DNA of 64,000 nucleotides from Alphaproteobacteria bacterium. GTDB taxonomy: Bacteria > Pseudomonadota > Alphaproteobacteria > CACIAM-22H2. The stretch's first letter is position 1; each line of letters opens with the position of its first letter. This document shows positions 8,214-17,584 of the stretch, in pieces. The stretch is from contig JAEULA010000008.1 of NCBI GenBank assembly GCA_016793165.1, forward strand, positions 350,359 through 414,358. Direction: 5' to 3'. The position numbers and the translations under genes were made by a program. The notes below the pieces were generated by a model, which searched no databases, was not told the origin of the DNA, and saw nothing but the letters and a program-made list of their open reading frames with translations.

Positions 8214-8840
8214 ATGACAGACAACAAAGCGAAGCCGGCCGGCCAGGGCGAGCCCTCGATGGAGGAGATCCTCGCGTCGATCCGGCGGATCATTTCCGAG
8301 GATGGCGACGCCGCGAAGCCAGCCGCCAGCGCGCCGGCACCGACGCCAGCACCGACGCCGGCACCTGCGCCGGCGCCGGTGGCGGCCCCGCAGGCCGTCG
8401 CGGCACCTGCACCGCAGCCGGCCCCGGCCCCGGTGCCGGATTCGTCCAACGATGTCCTTCTCCTGACCGAGGTCGTCGAGGACGACGTCAAGCCGGCGCC
8501 GGCGCCCGCACCGCCGCCGAAGCCGGCCGTGGTCGCGGCGCCTGCGGCGGAACCGCCCGCGCCAAGCCCGGCCGCGGCGTCCGACGATGCGATCGTATCG
8601 GCCAGCGTCGCCGCGGTGGCGACGGGGGCCCTGTCGAATCTCGTTTCGGCCAAGCGCCAGACGGAGCGCCCGATGAGCGACAACCCGATGCCGCTGGGCA
8701 ATCCCGGCGCCACGCTCGAATCCATCGTCCGCGACGAGATCCGGCCGCTGCTTCGCGCCTGGCTCGACCAGAACCTTCCCGCGATGGTCGAACGCATGGT
8801 CCAGCGCGAGATCCAGCGCATTTCCCGAAATCTAGAGTGA
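8214..8840 (+). CDS. popZ: DUF2497 protein, PopZ-type polar organizer
   Basis: A 208-aa protein with the architecture of PopZ, the polar scaffold that anchors the chromosome and recruits cell-cycle proteins in alphaproteobacteria. The conserved N-terminal helix [18 protein letters not shown] spans residues ~15-32. A long Pro/Ala-rich disordered linker follows (residues ~38-135). The conserved C-terminal helices begin at [18 protein letters not shown] and end in [10 protein letters not shown], and would mediate oligomerisation. The linker DNA is a degenerate GC-rich repeat of proline and alanine codons. Its position upstream of valS is the family's typical synteny. Confidence 0.88.
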   Translation: MTDNKAKPAGQGEPSMEEILASIRRIISEDGDAAKPAASAPAPTPAPTPAPAPAPVAAPQAVAAPAPQPAPAPVPDSSNDVLLLTEVVEDDVKPAPAPAPPPKPAVVAAPAAEPPAPSPAAASDDAIVSASVAAVATGALSNLVSAKRQTERPMSDNPMPLGNPGATLESIVRDEIRPLLRAWLDQNLPAMVERMVQREIQRISRNLE

Positions 8841-8871
8841 CGATGCCGGCGCCGTTTCGGGCGCCGCATCG
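8841..8871 (+). promoter_or_regulatory. Hairpin in the valS leader
   Basis: CGATGC (8841-8846) pairs with GCATCG (8866-8871), and GGCGCC (8848-8853) with GGCGCC (8860-8865), leaving one bulged C and a 6-nt loop GTTTCG: 12 bp in total. It begins directly after the popZ stop and ends just before the valS ribosome-binding site (AGGTGG, 8873-8878). No T-run follows, so it is more likely an mRNA-processing or translation-control element than a terminator. Confidence 0.5.
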
Positions 8872-8883
8872 CAGGTGGATCGC

Positions 8884-11607
8884 GTGACTTCGGCAACGAC
8901 AAGCGGAGCGCCCCGACCCGGTGGTGCGCTCGACAAGACCTATGACCCCGCGACGGCCGAGGCCCGCTGGGCGGCGCGCTGGGAGGAGGGAGGCGCCTTC
9001 GCCTGCGGGCAGAGCCAGGGCGCGCCCTACACGATCGTCATTCCGCCACCGAACGTCACGGGCAGCCTCCATATGGGGCACGCCCTCAACAACACGCTGC
9101 AGGACATCCTCGTGCGCTGGCGGCGCATGAAGGGCGACGACGTGTTGTGGCAGCCGGGCACCGACCATGCCGGCATCGCGACGCAGATGGTCGTCGAGCG
9201 CCAGCTCGCCGCCAAGGGCATCGCCCTGGCTCGGCCCGGCACCGTCGCCGGCGGCAACGTCACCACCATCGGCCGCGACGACTTCCTCTCGAAGGTCTGG
9301 GAGTGGAAGGCCGAATCCGGCGGCACGATCACCCGCCAGCTGCGCCGGCTCGGCGCCTCCGTCGACTGGTCGCGCGAACGGTTCACGATGGATCCCGGCC
9401 TGTCGGCCGCCGTGCTCAAGGTGTTCGTCGAGCTCTACCGCAAGGGGCTGATCTACCGCGACGCGCGCCTGGTCAACTGGGACCCGAAGCTTCACACGGC
9501 CATCTCCGACCTCGAGGTCGAGCAGCGCGAGATCAAGGGCTCGCTCTGGCACATCCGCTATCCGATCGTCGGCGATCCGGACCGCTTCATCGTCGTGGCC
9601 ACGACGCGACCGGAGACGATGCTCGGCGACACCGGCGTCGCCGTGCATCCCGACGACGAGAGATTCCGCGATCTCGTCGGCCGCGAGGCGCTGCTGCCGC
9701 TGGTCGGCCGCCGGATCCGCATCGTCGCCGATTCCTATTCCGACCCCGAGAAGGGAACGGGCGCGGTCAAGATAACGCCGGCGCACGACTTCAACGACTT
9801 CGAGGTCGGCAAGCGCCACGATCTGGCGGCGATCAACGTGCTCACCGCCGACGCGCGCATCAGCGACGCCGCGCCCGAGGCCTATCGCGGGCTCGATCGC
9901 TTCGAGGCGCGCAAGCGCATCGTCGCGGACCTCGAGGCCCAGGGCTTTCTGGTCAAGGTCGAGCCGCACACGCACATGGTTCCCCACGGCGATCGCGGCG
10001 GCGTGCCGATCGAGCCGTGGCTCACGACGCAGTGGTACGTGGACGCGAAGACCCTAGCCGAGCCGGCCATCGCGGCGGTCGAAAGCGGCAAGACCGTGTT
10101 CGTGCCGCAGAGCTGGGAGAAGACGTATTTCCACTGGATGCGCAACATCGAGCCGTGGTGCGTCTCGCGCCAGCTCTGGTGGGGCCATCAGGTGCCGGCA
10201 TGGTACGGGCCCGACGGCCAGGTCTTCGTCGACTACGACGAGGCGGCCGCGGCGGCGCAGGCGCGGTCGCATTACGGCCGCGACGTCGCGCTGACGCGCG
10301 ACCCCGACGTGCTGGACACGTGGTTCTCGTCGGCGCTGTGGCCGTTCTCGACGCTGGGCTGGCCCGAGCCGACGCCCCAGCTCGCCCGCTACTATCCGAC
10401 GAACGTCCTCGTGACGGGGCTCGACATCATCTTCTTCTGGGTCGCCCGAATGATGATGATGGGCCTGCACTTCATGAAGGAGGTGCCCTTCCACACCGTC
10501 TACATCCATGCCCTCGTCCGCGACGAGAAGGGGCAGAAGATGTCGAAGTCGAAGGGCAACGTGATCGATCCGCTCGCCCTCATCGACAAGTTCGGCGCCG
10601 ATGCGCTGCGCTTCACGCTCACGGCGATGGCGGCCCAGGGCCGCGACGTCAAGCTGTCCGAGAGCCGGGTCGAGGGCTACAGGAACTTCGCGACCAAGCT
10701 TTGGAACGCCGCGCGCTACGCCGAGATGAACGCCTGCCGCCCGCCGGCCGCCTTCGATCCGAACTGGGCGAAGCTGACGGTCAATCGCTGGGTACTCGGC
10801 GAGCTCGCGCTGACGGTCCGCGCGATCGAGGCCGCGCTCGAGGGATTCCGGTTCAACGACGCCGCCGGCGCCGCCTACCAGTTCGTCTGGGGCTCGTTCT
10901 GCGACTGGTACCTGGAGTTCACGAAGCCGGTCCTCACCGGCGAGGACGGGCCGGCCAAGGCCGAGACCCAGGCGGTCGGCGGCTACGTCCTGCGCGAGAT
11001 CCTCAAGCTGCTGCATCCGATGATGCCTTTCATCACGGAGGAGCTGTGGGACAAGCTCGGTTTCGGCGACGGCCGCATGCTGGTCGTGACGGCCTGGCCG
11101 GAGGCCGCCGCGCTGCCGACCGACGCAGCGGCCAAGGACGAGATGGACTGGATCGTCCGCGCGATCTCGGAGCTGCGCACCCTGCGCGCCGAGATGAACG
11201 TCCCGGTCGCGGCACGCCTCAAGCTGGGCGTGCGCGAGGCGTCGCCGGGGGCGATCGACCGCATCCGGCGCCACGAGGCGTCGCTGCGATCGCTTGCGCG
11301 CGTCGAGTCGATCGATATCGATCCGCCGAGCGCCGGGGGCGGCGTGGCGCAGCTCGCCCTGCCGGATGCGACCCTGGTCGTCCCGCTGGCCGGCCTGATC
11401 GATCCGGCCGCCGAGCGCTCGCGGTTGGGCAAGGAGATCGCTCGCCAGGAGGGCGAGATCGGCAAGATCGACCGCAAGCTCGGCAACCCGGATTTCCTGG
11501 CCAAGGCCGATCCGGTCGTGGTCGAGGAGCAGCGCGATCGCAGGGCCGAGGCTGCGGCCGCGAAGCAGCGCCTCGAGGCCGCGCTGTCTCGCCTGTCGGG
11601 CATGTAA
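8884..11607 (+). CDS. valS: Valyl-tRNA synthetase
   Basis: A class I aminoacyl-tRNA synthetase of 907 aa that charges tRNA-Val. The HIGH motif is HMGH (residues 63-66, within [16 protein letters not shown]) and the KMSKS loop is KMSKS (552-556). The editing domain lies between them, with [17 protein letters not shown]. The anticodon-binding domain and a C-terminal coiled coil (from about residue 835, [16 protein letters not shown]) complete the protein. GTG 8884 is preferred over GTG 8875 because AGGTGG at 8873-8878 lies 5 nt upstream of it as a ribosome-binding site; the choice changes only three residues. The next gene begins 7 nt after the stop. Confidence 0.96.
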   Translation: MTSATTSGAPRPGGALDKTYDPATAEARWAARWEEGGAFACGQSQGAPYTIVIPPPNVTGSLHMGHALNNTLQDILVRWRRMKGDDVLWQPGTDHAGIATQMVVERQLAAKGIALARPGTVAGGNVTTIGRDDFLSKVWEWKAESGGTITRQLRRLGASVDWSRERFTMDPGLSAAVLKVFVELYRKGLIYRDARLVNWDPKLHTAISDLEVEQREIKGSLWHIRYPIVGDPDRFIVVATTRPETMLGDTGVAVHPDDERFRDLVGREALLPLVGRRIRIVADSYSDPEKGTGAVKITPAHDFNDFEVGKRHDLAAINVLTADARISDAAPEAYRGLDRFEARKRIVADLEAQGFLVKVEPHTHMVPHGDRGGVPIEPWLTTQWYVDAKTLAEPAIAAVESGKTVFVPQSWEKTYFHWMRNIEPWCVSRQLWWGHQVPAWYGPDGQVFVDYDEAAAAAQARSHYGRDVALTRDPDVLDTWFSSALWPFSTLGWPEPTPQLARYYPTNVLVTGLDIIFFWVARMMMMGLHFMKEVPFHTVYIHALVRDEKGQKMSKSKGNVIDPLALIDKFGADALRFTLTAMAAQGRDVKLSESRVEGYRNFATKLWNAARYAEMNACRPPAAFDPNWAKLTVNRWVLGELALTVRAIEAALEGFRFNDAAGAAYQFVWGSFCDWYLEFTKPVLTGEDGPAKAETQAVGGYVLREILKLLHPMMPFITEELWDKLGFGDGRMLVVTAWPEAAALPTDAAAKDEMDWIVRAISELRTLRAEMNVPVAARLKLGVREASPGAIDRIRRHEASLRSLARVESIDIDPPSAGGGVAQLALPDATLVVPLAGLIDPAAERSRLGKEIARQEGEIGKIDRKLGNPDFLAKADPVVVEEQRDRRAEAAAAKQRLEAALSRLSGM

Positions 11608-11614
11608 GGCGCTC

Positions 11615-12064
11615 GTGCCGGTCGACCGCGACCTCACGCCGGAGGATCTCGCGCTGATCGAGGCGGCGCGCGATGCCATCAGGGCGCGCTACCGGGAGAA
11701 CCGCCACCATATCGGCTGCGCCCTGCGAACCCGTTCGGGGCGCGTGCACACCGCCGTGCATCTAGACACCTATGTCGGCCGCGCGTCGGTCTGCGCCGAG
11801 GCGATCGCCGTGGGCCGGGCGATGTCCGACGGGGACGGCGATATCGTATCGATCGTCTCGGTCCGCCATCCGCGGCCGCGCGAAGCAAGCCAGGAGATCC
11901 CCGTCGTCAGTCCCTGCGGCATCTGCCGCGAGATGCTGGCCGACTTTGCGCGGGACAGCATCGTCATCGTGCCGGTCGACGACGGGCGCGCCGTCGGCAA
12001 GGTCGCGATCCGTGAACTGCTGCCGAACAAGTACGAGCGCATCGTCGACCGTCCGCGCATCTGA
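11615..12064 (+). CDS. Cytidine/blasticidin-S deaminase-fold protein
   Basis: A zinc-dependent deaminase-fold protein of 149 aa. The catalytic signature is split as in cytidine deaminases: CAEAIAVG with Cys60 (zinc) and Glu62 (proton shuttle), then PCGICREML with Cys101 and Cys104 (zinc). The Cys-Ala-Glu and Pro-Cys-Gly-X-Cys pattern fits the cytidine and blasticidin-S deaminase families. A nucleoside-salvage role is the simplest guess, but the substrate is not determined. It follows valS by 7 nt and may be cotranscribed with it. Confidence 0.8.
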   Translation: MPVDRDLTPEDLALIEAARDAIRARYRENRHHIGCALRTRSGRVHTAVHLDTYVGRASVCAEAIAVGRAMSDGDGDIVSIVSVRHPRPREASQEIPVVSPCGICREMLADFARDSIVIVPVDDGRAVGKVAIRELLPNKYERIVDRPRI

Positions 12065-12121
12065 GGGCTCGTGTCCGACCTGACGGGGCAGGGAACGCGG
12101 GTGACCTGTCACATGCCGCGA

Positions 12122-12142
12122 CCGTTAAGCGGGCGCTAACGG
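12122..12142. repeat. Short inverted repeat upstream of the lysine-rich peptide gene
   Basis: CCGTT (12122-12126) pairs with AACGG (12138-12142), extended by AGC/GCT inside with one bulged A and a GGGC loop. The same bases read TTAA-N7-CTAA (12125-12139), one mismatch from the TTAA-N7-TTAA CtrA consensus. It could be the end of the deaminase transcript or an operator. Confidence 0.35.
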
Positions 12143-12289
12143 ACGTCGGCCGCATGTCGGCGAAGCCGTCGGTGGCACGACCAGGATTACGTCGAATTCA
12201 TTCGCCGGCCACCGTCCGGTAAGCGCGACTCCGGCATCCTCTCAACATGCGGCGAGTGGCGCCGCGACCAACCAACGGAGTTGACGCTG

Positions 12290-12481
12290 ATGTTCATTCG
12301 CAAGCTCGCCATCATCCCCGCCGCCCTGATCGCCCTTGGCCTGACGGTCGGCGTGCCGAGCGAGTCGTTCGCCCAGAGCAACAAGCCGGCGGCGACGAAG
12401 AAGGCCAAGAAGAAGGCCGGCAAGAAGTCGAAGAAGGCCAAGAAGGCCGCGGACGCCGCTCAGCTGCGCACCTTCGCCTGA
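12290..12481 (+). CDS. Small exported lysine-rich peptide
   Basis: A 63-aa open frame with a convincing signal peptide: MFIRKLAII, a hydrophobic core to about residue 24, and an Ala-X-Ala type cleavage site at SESFAQ (about residue 29-30). The mature peptide is ~33 aa and nearly half lysine (TKKAKKKAGKKSKKAKKA), ending in ADAAQLRTFA. ATG 12290 is chosen over an upstream TTG at 12281 because ACGGAG (12274-12279) has proper spacing to it. It is followed by a strong hairpin, so it is a single-gene transcript. No family is recognised. A cationic periplasmic peptide could bind nucleic acid, lipid A or wall polymers; this is speculation. Confidence 0.7.
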   Translation: MFIRKLAIIPAALIALGLTVGVPSESFAQSNKPAATKKAKKKAGKKSKKAKKAADAAQLRTFA

Positions 12482-12518
12482 GCACCGCCTCACCGGGCCC
12501 ACGGGCCCCGTGACAGAG

Positions 12519-12546
12519 GGCCCGCAGCGGAAACGCTGCGGGCCTT
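12519..12546 (+). terminator. Hairpin terminator after the lysine-rich peptide gene
   Basis: GGCCCGCAGC (12519-12528) is perfectly complementary to GCTGCGGGCC (12535-12544) across a 6-nt loop, followed by only TTC. It lies 38 nt after the stop codon and between two convergent genes, so it may also end the MFS transcript from the other side. Confidence 0.65.
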
Positions 12547-12651
12547 CGGCATTTCCGGGACCGGCAGCATCGATGGCGTCCCGGGCGATCGCTCGACCAG
12601 TCGCTTTGCCGCGCCGGGCCGGCAGCCGAACGGGATGCAAACGGCGGTGGC

Positions 12652-13893
12652 TCAGTCCGCGGGGCTCGCCGCGGCACCGTCGCGCACGACGATCTGGCGG
12701 CGGACGTCCAGCACCGAGAACACGGCCATCACCAGGGCGCCGATCACGACGGCATAGACCCCGACCGGCGCGCCGCGGTCGACCAGCAGCCCGAAGGCCG
12801 ACGGCGCAAGCGTCGATCCGAGGTCGAGCCCCGAATAGACGAATCCGTAAATCCGGCCCGAGGAGCCCGGCGGGGTCGCACGCCGGACGATCGAGTCGCG
12901 CGACGGGCCCGTCGTGCCGACCGCGAAGCCGGACAGGGCCATCAGCACGGGCAGGCCGTAGACGGCGGGGACGGGCTCGAGGACGGCGAGCAGGATGAGG
13001 CTCGCGCCGGTGAGCAGACCCACGACCGCGACGATGTGATGGCGCTGCGTGCGATCCGCCAGGACCGCGCCGAGGATGATGCCCACCGAGCTCCCGACCA
13101 GGAACAGGGTCAGGCTCTTGGCCGCCAGCGTGTCGCTGAGGTTGAACATCGCCATGGAGGCGGGAACCGCGAAGGCCTGCAGCCCGACCAGCGCCGTCGA
13201 CAGCAGGAAGAAATACGCGAAGCACATCAGGATGGTCCGCTGCAGCAGCACCTCTGCGCTCGAGGCCGCTGCCGCCGGCGTGTCGGCGCGCTTGCGGCGG
13301 CGCTCGCCGAGATGGTCGTCGATCAGCTCGCGGTGCCAGTAGAGGATCGCCGCGGCGCCGAGGCCGGCGGCCCCCATGATGACGACCGCCTCGCGCCAGC
13401 CGAACAGCTTCGACAGCGCGACGCCGCAAAGCGGCGCGAGCACCCAGCCGATATTGCCCGCAAGACCGTGCGCGCCGTAGGCGCGGCCCAGCCTTTGCGC
13501 GCCGACCCGGGCGTTCAGCACCGCGAAGTCGGCAGGATGGAAGACGCAGTTGCCGATCCCGGCGACCACGGCGAGGGGCAGCAGCGCCCAGTAGTTCGGC
13601 GCGAGCCCCGCGGCCATCGTGCTCGCGGCGAGCAGGGCGAGCCCCAGCAGCAGCACGGGCTTGGTTCCGAATCGGTCGACGACGAAGCCGGCGCCGAACT
13701 GGCAGACGCCGGACACGCCATAGAACAGCCCGGTCACCATGCCGAGCTCGGCATAGCCGACCCCGAACTCCTCCTTCATCGCCGGGAACAGCGGCGGCAG
13801 GGTGAGCTGGAAGAAGTGGCTGAGGCCATGGGCGATCGACACCGCGCTGATCACGCGGACGTCGCCCTGCCATGTCTGAGCGGTCGCTGTCAT
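12652..13893 (-). CDS. MFS transporter, fosmidomycin-resistance-like
   Basis: A 12-helix major facilitator protein of 413 aa. The loop after helix 2 carries the MFS motif A pattern (GAGFVVDRFGTKPVL), and the N-terminal AHGLSHFFQLTLPPLFPAM segment with an early His resembles the Fsr (fosmidomycin resistance) branch of drug exporters. A central cytoplasmic loop rich in Arg (about residues 192-215) separates the two halves. It would export a small hydrophobic or antibiotic-like compound by proton antiport; the actual substrate is unknown. It stands alone, convergent with the lysine-rich peptide gene and divergent from the M81 peptidase gene with 92 nt between starts. Confidence 0.85.
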   Translation of the reverse strand: MTATAQTWQGDVRVISAVSIAHGLSHFFQLTLPPLFPAMKEEFGVGYAELGMVTGLFYGVSGVCQFGAGFVVDRFGTKPVLLLGLALLAASTMAAGLAPNYWALLPLAVVAGIGNCVFHPADFAVLNARVGAQRLGRAYGAHGLAGNIGWVLAPLCGVALSKLFGWREAVVIMGAAGLGAAAILYWHRELIDDHLGERRRKRADTPAAAASSAEVLLQRTILMCFAYFFLLSTALVGLQAFAVPASMAMFNLSDTLAAKSLTLFLVGSSVGIILGAVLADRTQRHHIVAVVGLLTGASLILLAVLEPVPAVYGLPVLMALSGFAVGTTGPSRDSIVRRATPPGSSGRIYGFVYSGLDLGSTLAPSAFGLLVDRGAPVGVYAVVIGALVMAVFSVLDVRRQIVVRDGAAASPAD

Positions 13894-13985
13894 GGCGTCA
13901 CGTTACCAGAGGCGCCGACACTTGCGACCCGGCACGCGCGCTTCTATTGAAGGATAGCCAAGCGGTTTCCGAGGGGCCGGCATTC

Positions 13986-15506
13986 ATGGCGCGCATCGCG
14001 GTCGCGACGTTCCAGCACGAGACGAACACCTTCGCGCCGTCGAAGGCGGGCTTCGCTCAGTTCGAGTCAGGGGGCGGATGGCCGGGCTACACGGTCGGCG
14101 CCCATGTCCTCGAGGTCATCCAGGGGATCAACATCCCGATCGCGGGATTCGTCGAGGCGGTGCGCAAGAAGGGACACGGCGTCGTGCCGCTCGTCTTCGC
14201 CAACGCCACGCCGTCCGCGCAGGTGACCGACGACGCCTTCGAGCGCATCGCCGGCGACCTGGTGCGGCAGCTCGAGCTGCGCGCCAGCGAGATCGACGCG
14301 GTCTATCTCGATCTGCACGGCGCCATGGTCAGCGAGCGCTTCGACGACGGTGAGGGGGAGATCCTGGCCCGCGTGCGTCGCGTCGTCGGCGATCGCGTCC
14401 CGGTCGTCGCCAGCCTCGACCTCCATGCCAATGTCAGCGAGGCGATGCTCCGCCGCAGCGACGGGATGGTCGCCTATCGCACCTATCCCCATGTCGACAT
14501 GGCCGAGACCGGGGCGCGGACGGCCTCGCTGCTGCAGGCGATCTTCGATCGCCAGGAACGGCCGCACAAGCTGATGCGTCCGCTCGATTTCCTGATACCG
14601 CTGACCGCGCAATCCACCCTGGCGCAGCCGTGCGACCGCATCTACGGCGAACTGGGCCGACGCGAGACGCCGGCGCAGGCTTGGCTGTCGTTCACGCCGG
14701 GATTTCCCGCGGCCGACGTCCCGTGCTGCGGGCCGGCGATCTTCGGCATGGGATTCGACCGCGCGGCGCTGGAAAGCGCCTTCGTCGAGCTCGGGTCGAT
14801 CCTCGAGGCGGAGGAGAGGAACTTCCAGGCCGAGTTCATGTCGCCCGACCACGCGGTCCGCCAGGCGATCGACATCGCGCGCACCGCCTCGCGACCGGTG
14901 ATCCTCGCGGACACGCAGGACAATCCCGGCGCGGGCGGAAACGGCGACACCACGGGGCTGCTCTCGGCGCTGCTGACGCATCGCGCGCCGAGCGCGCTGC
15001 TGGGCCTGCTGATCGACGCCCCGGCGGCGCGGCGCGCCCACGAGGCCGGGCTCGGCGCGACGGTCGAGTTCTCGCTCGGTGCGAAGTCGGGCCTGAAGCA
15101 GCACTTTCCGGTGGTCGGCCGTTTCACCGTCGAGCGGCTGTCGACCGGCGAGTTCACCTGTGTCGGACCGTTCTACCGCGGCGCGCAGATGCAGCTCGGC
15201 CCGATGGCCGCGCTGCGCAAGGACGGCGTCACGGTGGTCGTCGCCAGCAAGAAGGTCCAGGCGGCGGACCAGGAGATGTTCCGCCACATGACGATCGATC
15301 CGCAGAGCTTCGGGATCGTCGCGCTGAAAAGCTCGGTGCATTTTCGTGCCCATTTCGGGCCGATCGCGGAGAAGGTGATCGTCGTCGCCGCGCCCGGTCC
15401 GATGCTCGCCGACCCGGCGCAGCTGCCGTGGCGGCGCCTGCGCCGCGGCATCCGCCTGAAGCCCTACGGGCCGGCCTTCCGCCCGCCGCTGGGCGGCTCG
15501 GCCTGA
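13986..15506 (+). CDS. M81-family metallopeptidase (MlrC-like)
   Basis: A 506-aa protein of the M81/DUF1485 family, whose founding member MlrC hydrolyses linearised microcystin fragments. Family-typical segments are ATFQHETNTFAP near the N-terminus, YLDLHGAM and ASLDLHANVSEAM with probable zinc-binding His/Asp residues, and VILADTQDNPGAGGNGDTT in the C-terminal domain. Many bacteria carry such genes with no link to microcystin, so a peptide or amidohydrolase role on an unknown compound is more likely. The start is ATG 13986, where homology begins. No functional partner is adjacent; the genes on both sides are on the opposite strand. Confidence 0.85.
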   Translation: MARIAVATFQHETNTFAPSKAGFAQFESGGGWPGYTVGAHVLEVIQGINIPIAGFVEAVRKKGHGVVPLVFANATPSAQVTDDAFERIAGDLVRQLELRASEIDAVYLDLHGAMVSERFDDGEGEILARVRRVVGDRVPVVASLDLHANVSEAMLRRSDGMVAYRTYPHVDMAETGARTASLLQAIFDRQERPHKLMRPLDFLIPLTAQSTLAQPCDRIYGELGRRETPAQAWLSFTPGFPAADVPCCGPAIFGMGFDRAALESAFVELGSILEAEERNFQAEFMSPDHAVRQAIDIARTASRPVILADTQDNPGAGGNGDTTGLLSALLTHRAPSALLGLLIDAPAARRAHEAGLGATVEFSLGAKSGLKQHFPVVGRFTVERLSTGEFTCVGPFYRGAQMQLGPMAALRKDGVTVVVASKKVQAADQEMFRHMTIDPQSFGIVALKSSVHFRAHFGPIAEKVIVVAAPGPMLADPAQLPWRRLRRGIRLKPYGPAFRPPLGGSA

Positions 15507-15519
15507 GGCGGTGGCCGCG

Positions 15520-16782
15520 TCAGCGCCGCGCCGGAAATCCGGTCGCGCCGTTGCTGTCGACCGTCGCGAGCAGGCAGCCGTCGAGCCGGATGCCCGTGCA
15601 GGTGGCTCCGGTGAACGCGGCCTCGTGCAGCTGCGCCTGACGGAGGTCCGCGTCGCGCAGATCGGCGTGCCGCAGCGACGCGCGGTCGAGGCGGGTGGCG
15701 CGGACATGGCTCGCCCCGATCAGCAGCGGGCCCAGCTTCGCCCCGCGCAGGTCGGCATTGTCGAGCCGGGCCTGCGAAAGGTCCGCGCCGCGCAGGTCGG
15801 CGCCCGCCAGCCGGGCGGTGCGGAGGTCGGCCCCGGCGAGATCCGCGGCCGCCAGGCTGGCGCCGCTGAAGTCGATGCCCGAGGCGATCAGCTTGCCGGC
15901 CAGCATCGCGCCGAGCTCGCGGCCCGCGAGCTTGGGGCCGCCGCGCAGGTCGATGCCGCGCAGGTCGAGCCGAGCACCGGCGTGGCCGGCGCTCGCCACC
16001 CATTCGGCATGAGCGGCGAGTTGCGCATCGAGCGGCGGCGAGAGCTCGATGAAGCGGCGCCCCACCATGCCGGCGCGGTTGGCGGCGAGAAGCGCCTCGC
16101 GGCTGACCTCGACATCGGTGAGATCGGCGCCGCTGAGGATCGCCTCGCGCAGGCTCGCGCCGGTGAGGTTCGCGCCCTGGAAATCGGCGCCCTCGAGATT
16201 GGCGTTGTCGAGGATCGCGCCGCGCAGGTCGGCGCGCTGAAGTTTGGCGCCGCGCAGCAGGGCATTGGTGAAGTTCGTGCGCGCTGCGACGAGACCCTGC
16301 ATCCGGGCACGAGTCAGATCGGCGGCGGCGAGGCTGGCATCCGAGAGCTGGACGGTGCCGCCGCGTTCGACGGCGCGAAGGTCGCCACCGCTCTCGCGCG
16401 CCGCCATCCAGCCTTCGCGCAGATCGGCGTCGATCAGCGAGGCGCCGGTGAGGTCGGCGCCCTCGAGCATCGCGCCGCGCAGGTCGGCGCGCTGCAGCGA
16501 GGCGCCCGCCAGCCGCGTCTTGGTGAGGTCGGCGCAGAACAGGATGCTGCTGGCCAGGTTGCATTCGCTGAGGTCGCAATTGGTCAGCACGGCGCCGGTC
16601 AGGTCGGCCTCGCGGAGGTCGCGGCGCGCGAGGCGCAGGCCCTGGATGTCGCGACCGCGCAGATTGGCGCGCTGTCCGCCCAGCCGGCCGGCGAAGAACA
16701 TCTCGTGCAGATTGACGATCCGGTCGAGCTCGACCTGCGACAGGCGTCCGTGCGGACGGTCGCCGCCTGCGCCGACGCTCAT
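15520..16782 (-). CDS. Pentapeptide-repeat protein
   Basis: A 420-aa protein built largely of A(D/N)LXX pentapeptide repeats, for example ADLRGAMLEGADLTGA and ARLDNADLRGAKLG, in two blocks (about residues 45-230 and 285-405) separated by a non-repeat insert around AANRAGMVGRRFIEL. Such repeats fold as a right-handed quadrilateral beta helix. Some members mimic DNA and protect gyrase (Qnr/MfpA), but most have unknown roles and nothing here singles out gyrase. The ATG is coupled to the stop of the exonuclease III gene by a 4-nt ATGA overlap, so the two are made together. The N-terminal segment SQVELDRIVNLHEMFFAG is non-repeat. Confidence 0.9.
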   Translation of the reverse strand: MSVGAGGDRPHGRLSQVELDRIVNLHEMFFAGRLGGQRANLRGRDIQGLRLARRDLREADLTGAVLTNCDLSECNLASSILFCADLTKTRLAGASLQRADLRGAMLEGADLTGASLIDADLREGWMAARESGGDLRAVERGGTVQLSDASLAAADLTRARMQGLVAARTNFTNALLRGAKLQRADLRGAILDNANLEGADFQGANLTGASLREAILSGADLTDVEVSREALLAANRAGMVGRRFIELSPPLDAQLAAHAEWVASAGHAGARLDLRGIDLRGGPKLAGRELGAMLAGKLIASGIDFSGASLAAADLAGADLRTARLAGADLRGADLSQARLDNADLRGAKLGPLLIGASHVRATRLDRASLRHADLRDADLRQAQLHEAAFTGATCTGIRLDGCLLATVDSNGATGFPARR

Positions 16783-17558
16783 GGGGCGGGCGTCGCGAGC
16801 TCGCACCACACCGGCGTGTGGTCGGACGCCTTCTCGCGGCCGCGGGGACCGCGGTCGATTCCCGAGGCGACGAGCCGATCGGCCGCCTGCGGCGAAAGCA
16901 GCATGTGGTCGATCCGGATGCCTTCGTTGCGCTGCCAGCGGCCCGCCTGGTAGTCCCAGAACGTGTACTGGTGCGGCAGCGGATTGAGCACGCGGAAGGC
17001 GTCGACGTACCCGCGCCACAGGATCCGGCGCAGCGCATTGCGGCTTTCGATCCGCCACAGCGCGTCGTTCACCCAGTCCGCCGGGTCATAGACATCGTCC
17101 GGGCCGGGGATGACGTTGTAGTCGCCGGCCAGCACCACCGGCTCGCCGCTCTCGAGCAGATGCGCGGCATGACGCTCGAGACGCTCGAACCACGCGAGCT
17201 TGTAGGCGAACTTGTCGCTGTCGATCGGGTTGCCGTTCGGCAGGTAGATCGACGCGACCCGCACGCCGTCGATGCGCGCCTCGAGATAGCGCGCCTGCGG
17301 ATCGTCGCGGCTGCCGGGAAGGCGGTCGGCGAGGACCTCGATCGGGCCGCGCGCGAGGACGGCGACGCCGTTGTAGCTCTTCTGGCCGGCGGCGACGGCG
17401 CGATAGCCAGCGGCCTCGATCTCGAGGCGGGGGAAGTCCTCGGTCTGGCACTTGAGTTCCTGCAGCAGCAGGACGTCCGGCTTGGCGCCGGCGAGGAAAT
17501 CGAGGACGTGCGGCAGTCGCGCCTTGATCGAGTTGACGTTCCAGGTGGCGATCCGCAT
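16779..17558 (-). CDS. xthA: Exodeoxyribonuclease III
   Basis: An AP endonuclease and 3'-5' exonuclease of base-excision repair, 259 aa, the usual length. Family motifs are MRIATWNVNSIKARL at the start, LLQELKCQ with the metal-binding Glu, SIYLPNGNP, VLAGDYNVIP with the catalytic Asp and Asn, and the C-terminal RIDHMLLS and KASDHTPVW with the catalytic Asp-His pair. ATG 17558 fits the family N-terminus exactly. It lies 26 nt downstream of erpA on the same strand and overlaps the pentapeptide-repeat gene, suggesting an erpA-xthA-pentapeptide transcript. Confidence 0.95.
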   Translation of the reverse strand: MRIATWNVNSIKARLPHVLDFLAGAKPDVLLLQELKCQTEDFPRLEIEAAGYRAVAAGQKSYNGVAVLARGPIEVLADRLPGSRDDPQARYLEARIDGVRVASIYLPNGNPIDSDKFAYKLAWFERLERHAAHLLESGEPVVLAGDYNVIPGPDDVYDPADWVNDALWRIESRNALRRILWRGYVDAFRVLNPLPHQYTFWDYQAGRWQRNEGIRIDHMLLSPQAADRLVASGIDRGPRGREKASDHTPVWCELATPAP

Positions 17559-17584
17559 CCGCGTCACGACCGGCCGGTCTCCAC

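Noticed and set aside
8335..8440. GC-rich degenerate repeats of GCACCGACGCC type, considered as a CRISPR or DNA repeat
   Set aside because: They are proline and alanine codons of the disordered PopZ linker; no fixed spacer or repeat length.
13986..15506. Microcystin degradation by the MlrC-like peptidase
   Set aside because: No mlrA, mlrB or mlrD neighbours; M81 proteins are widespread in bacteria without this pathway.
15520..16782. Pentapeptide-repeat protein as a quinolone-protection (Qnr-like) factor
   Set aside because: The repeat class alone does not show gyrase binding, and its genetic partner is exonuclease III, not gyrase.
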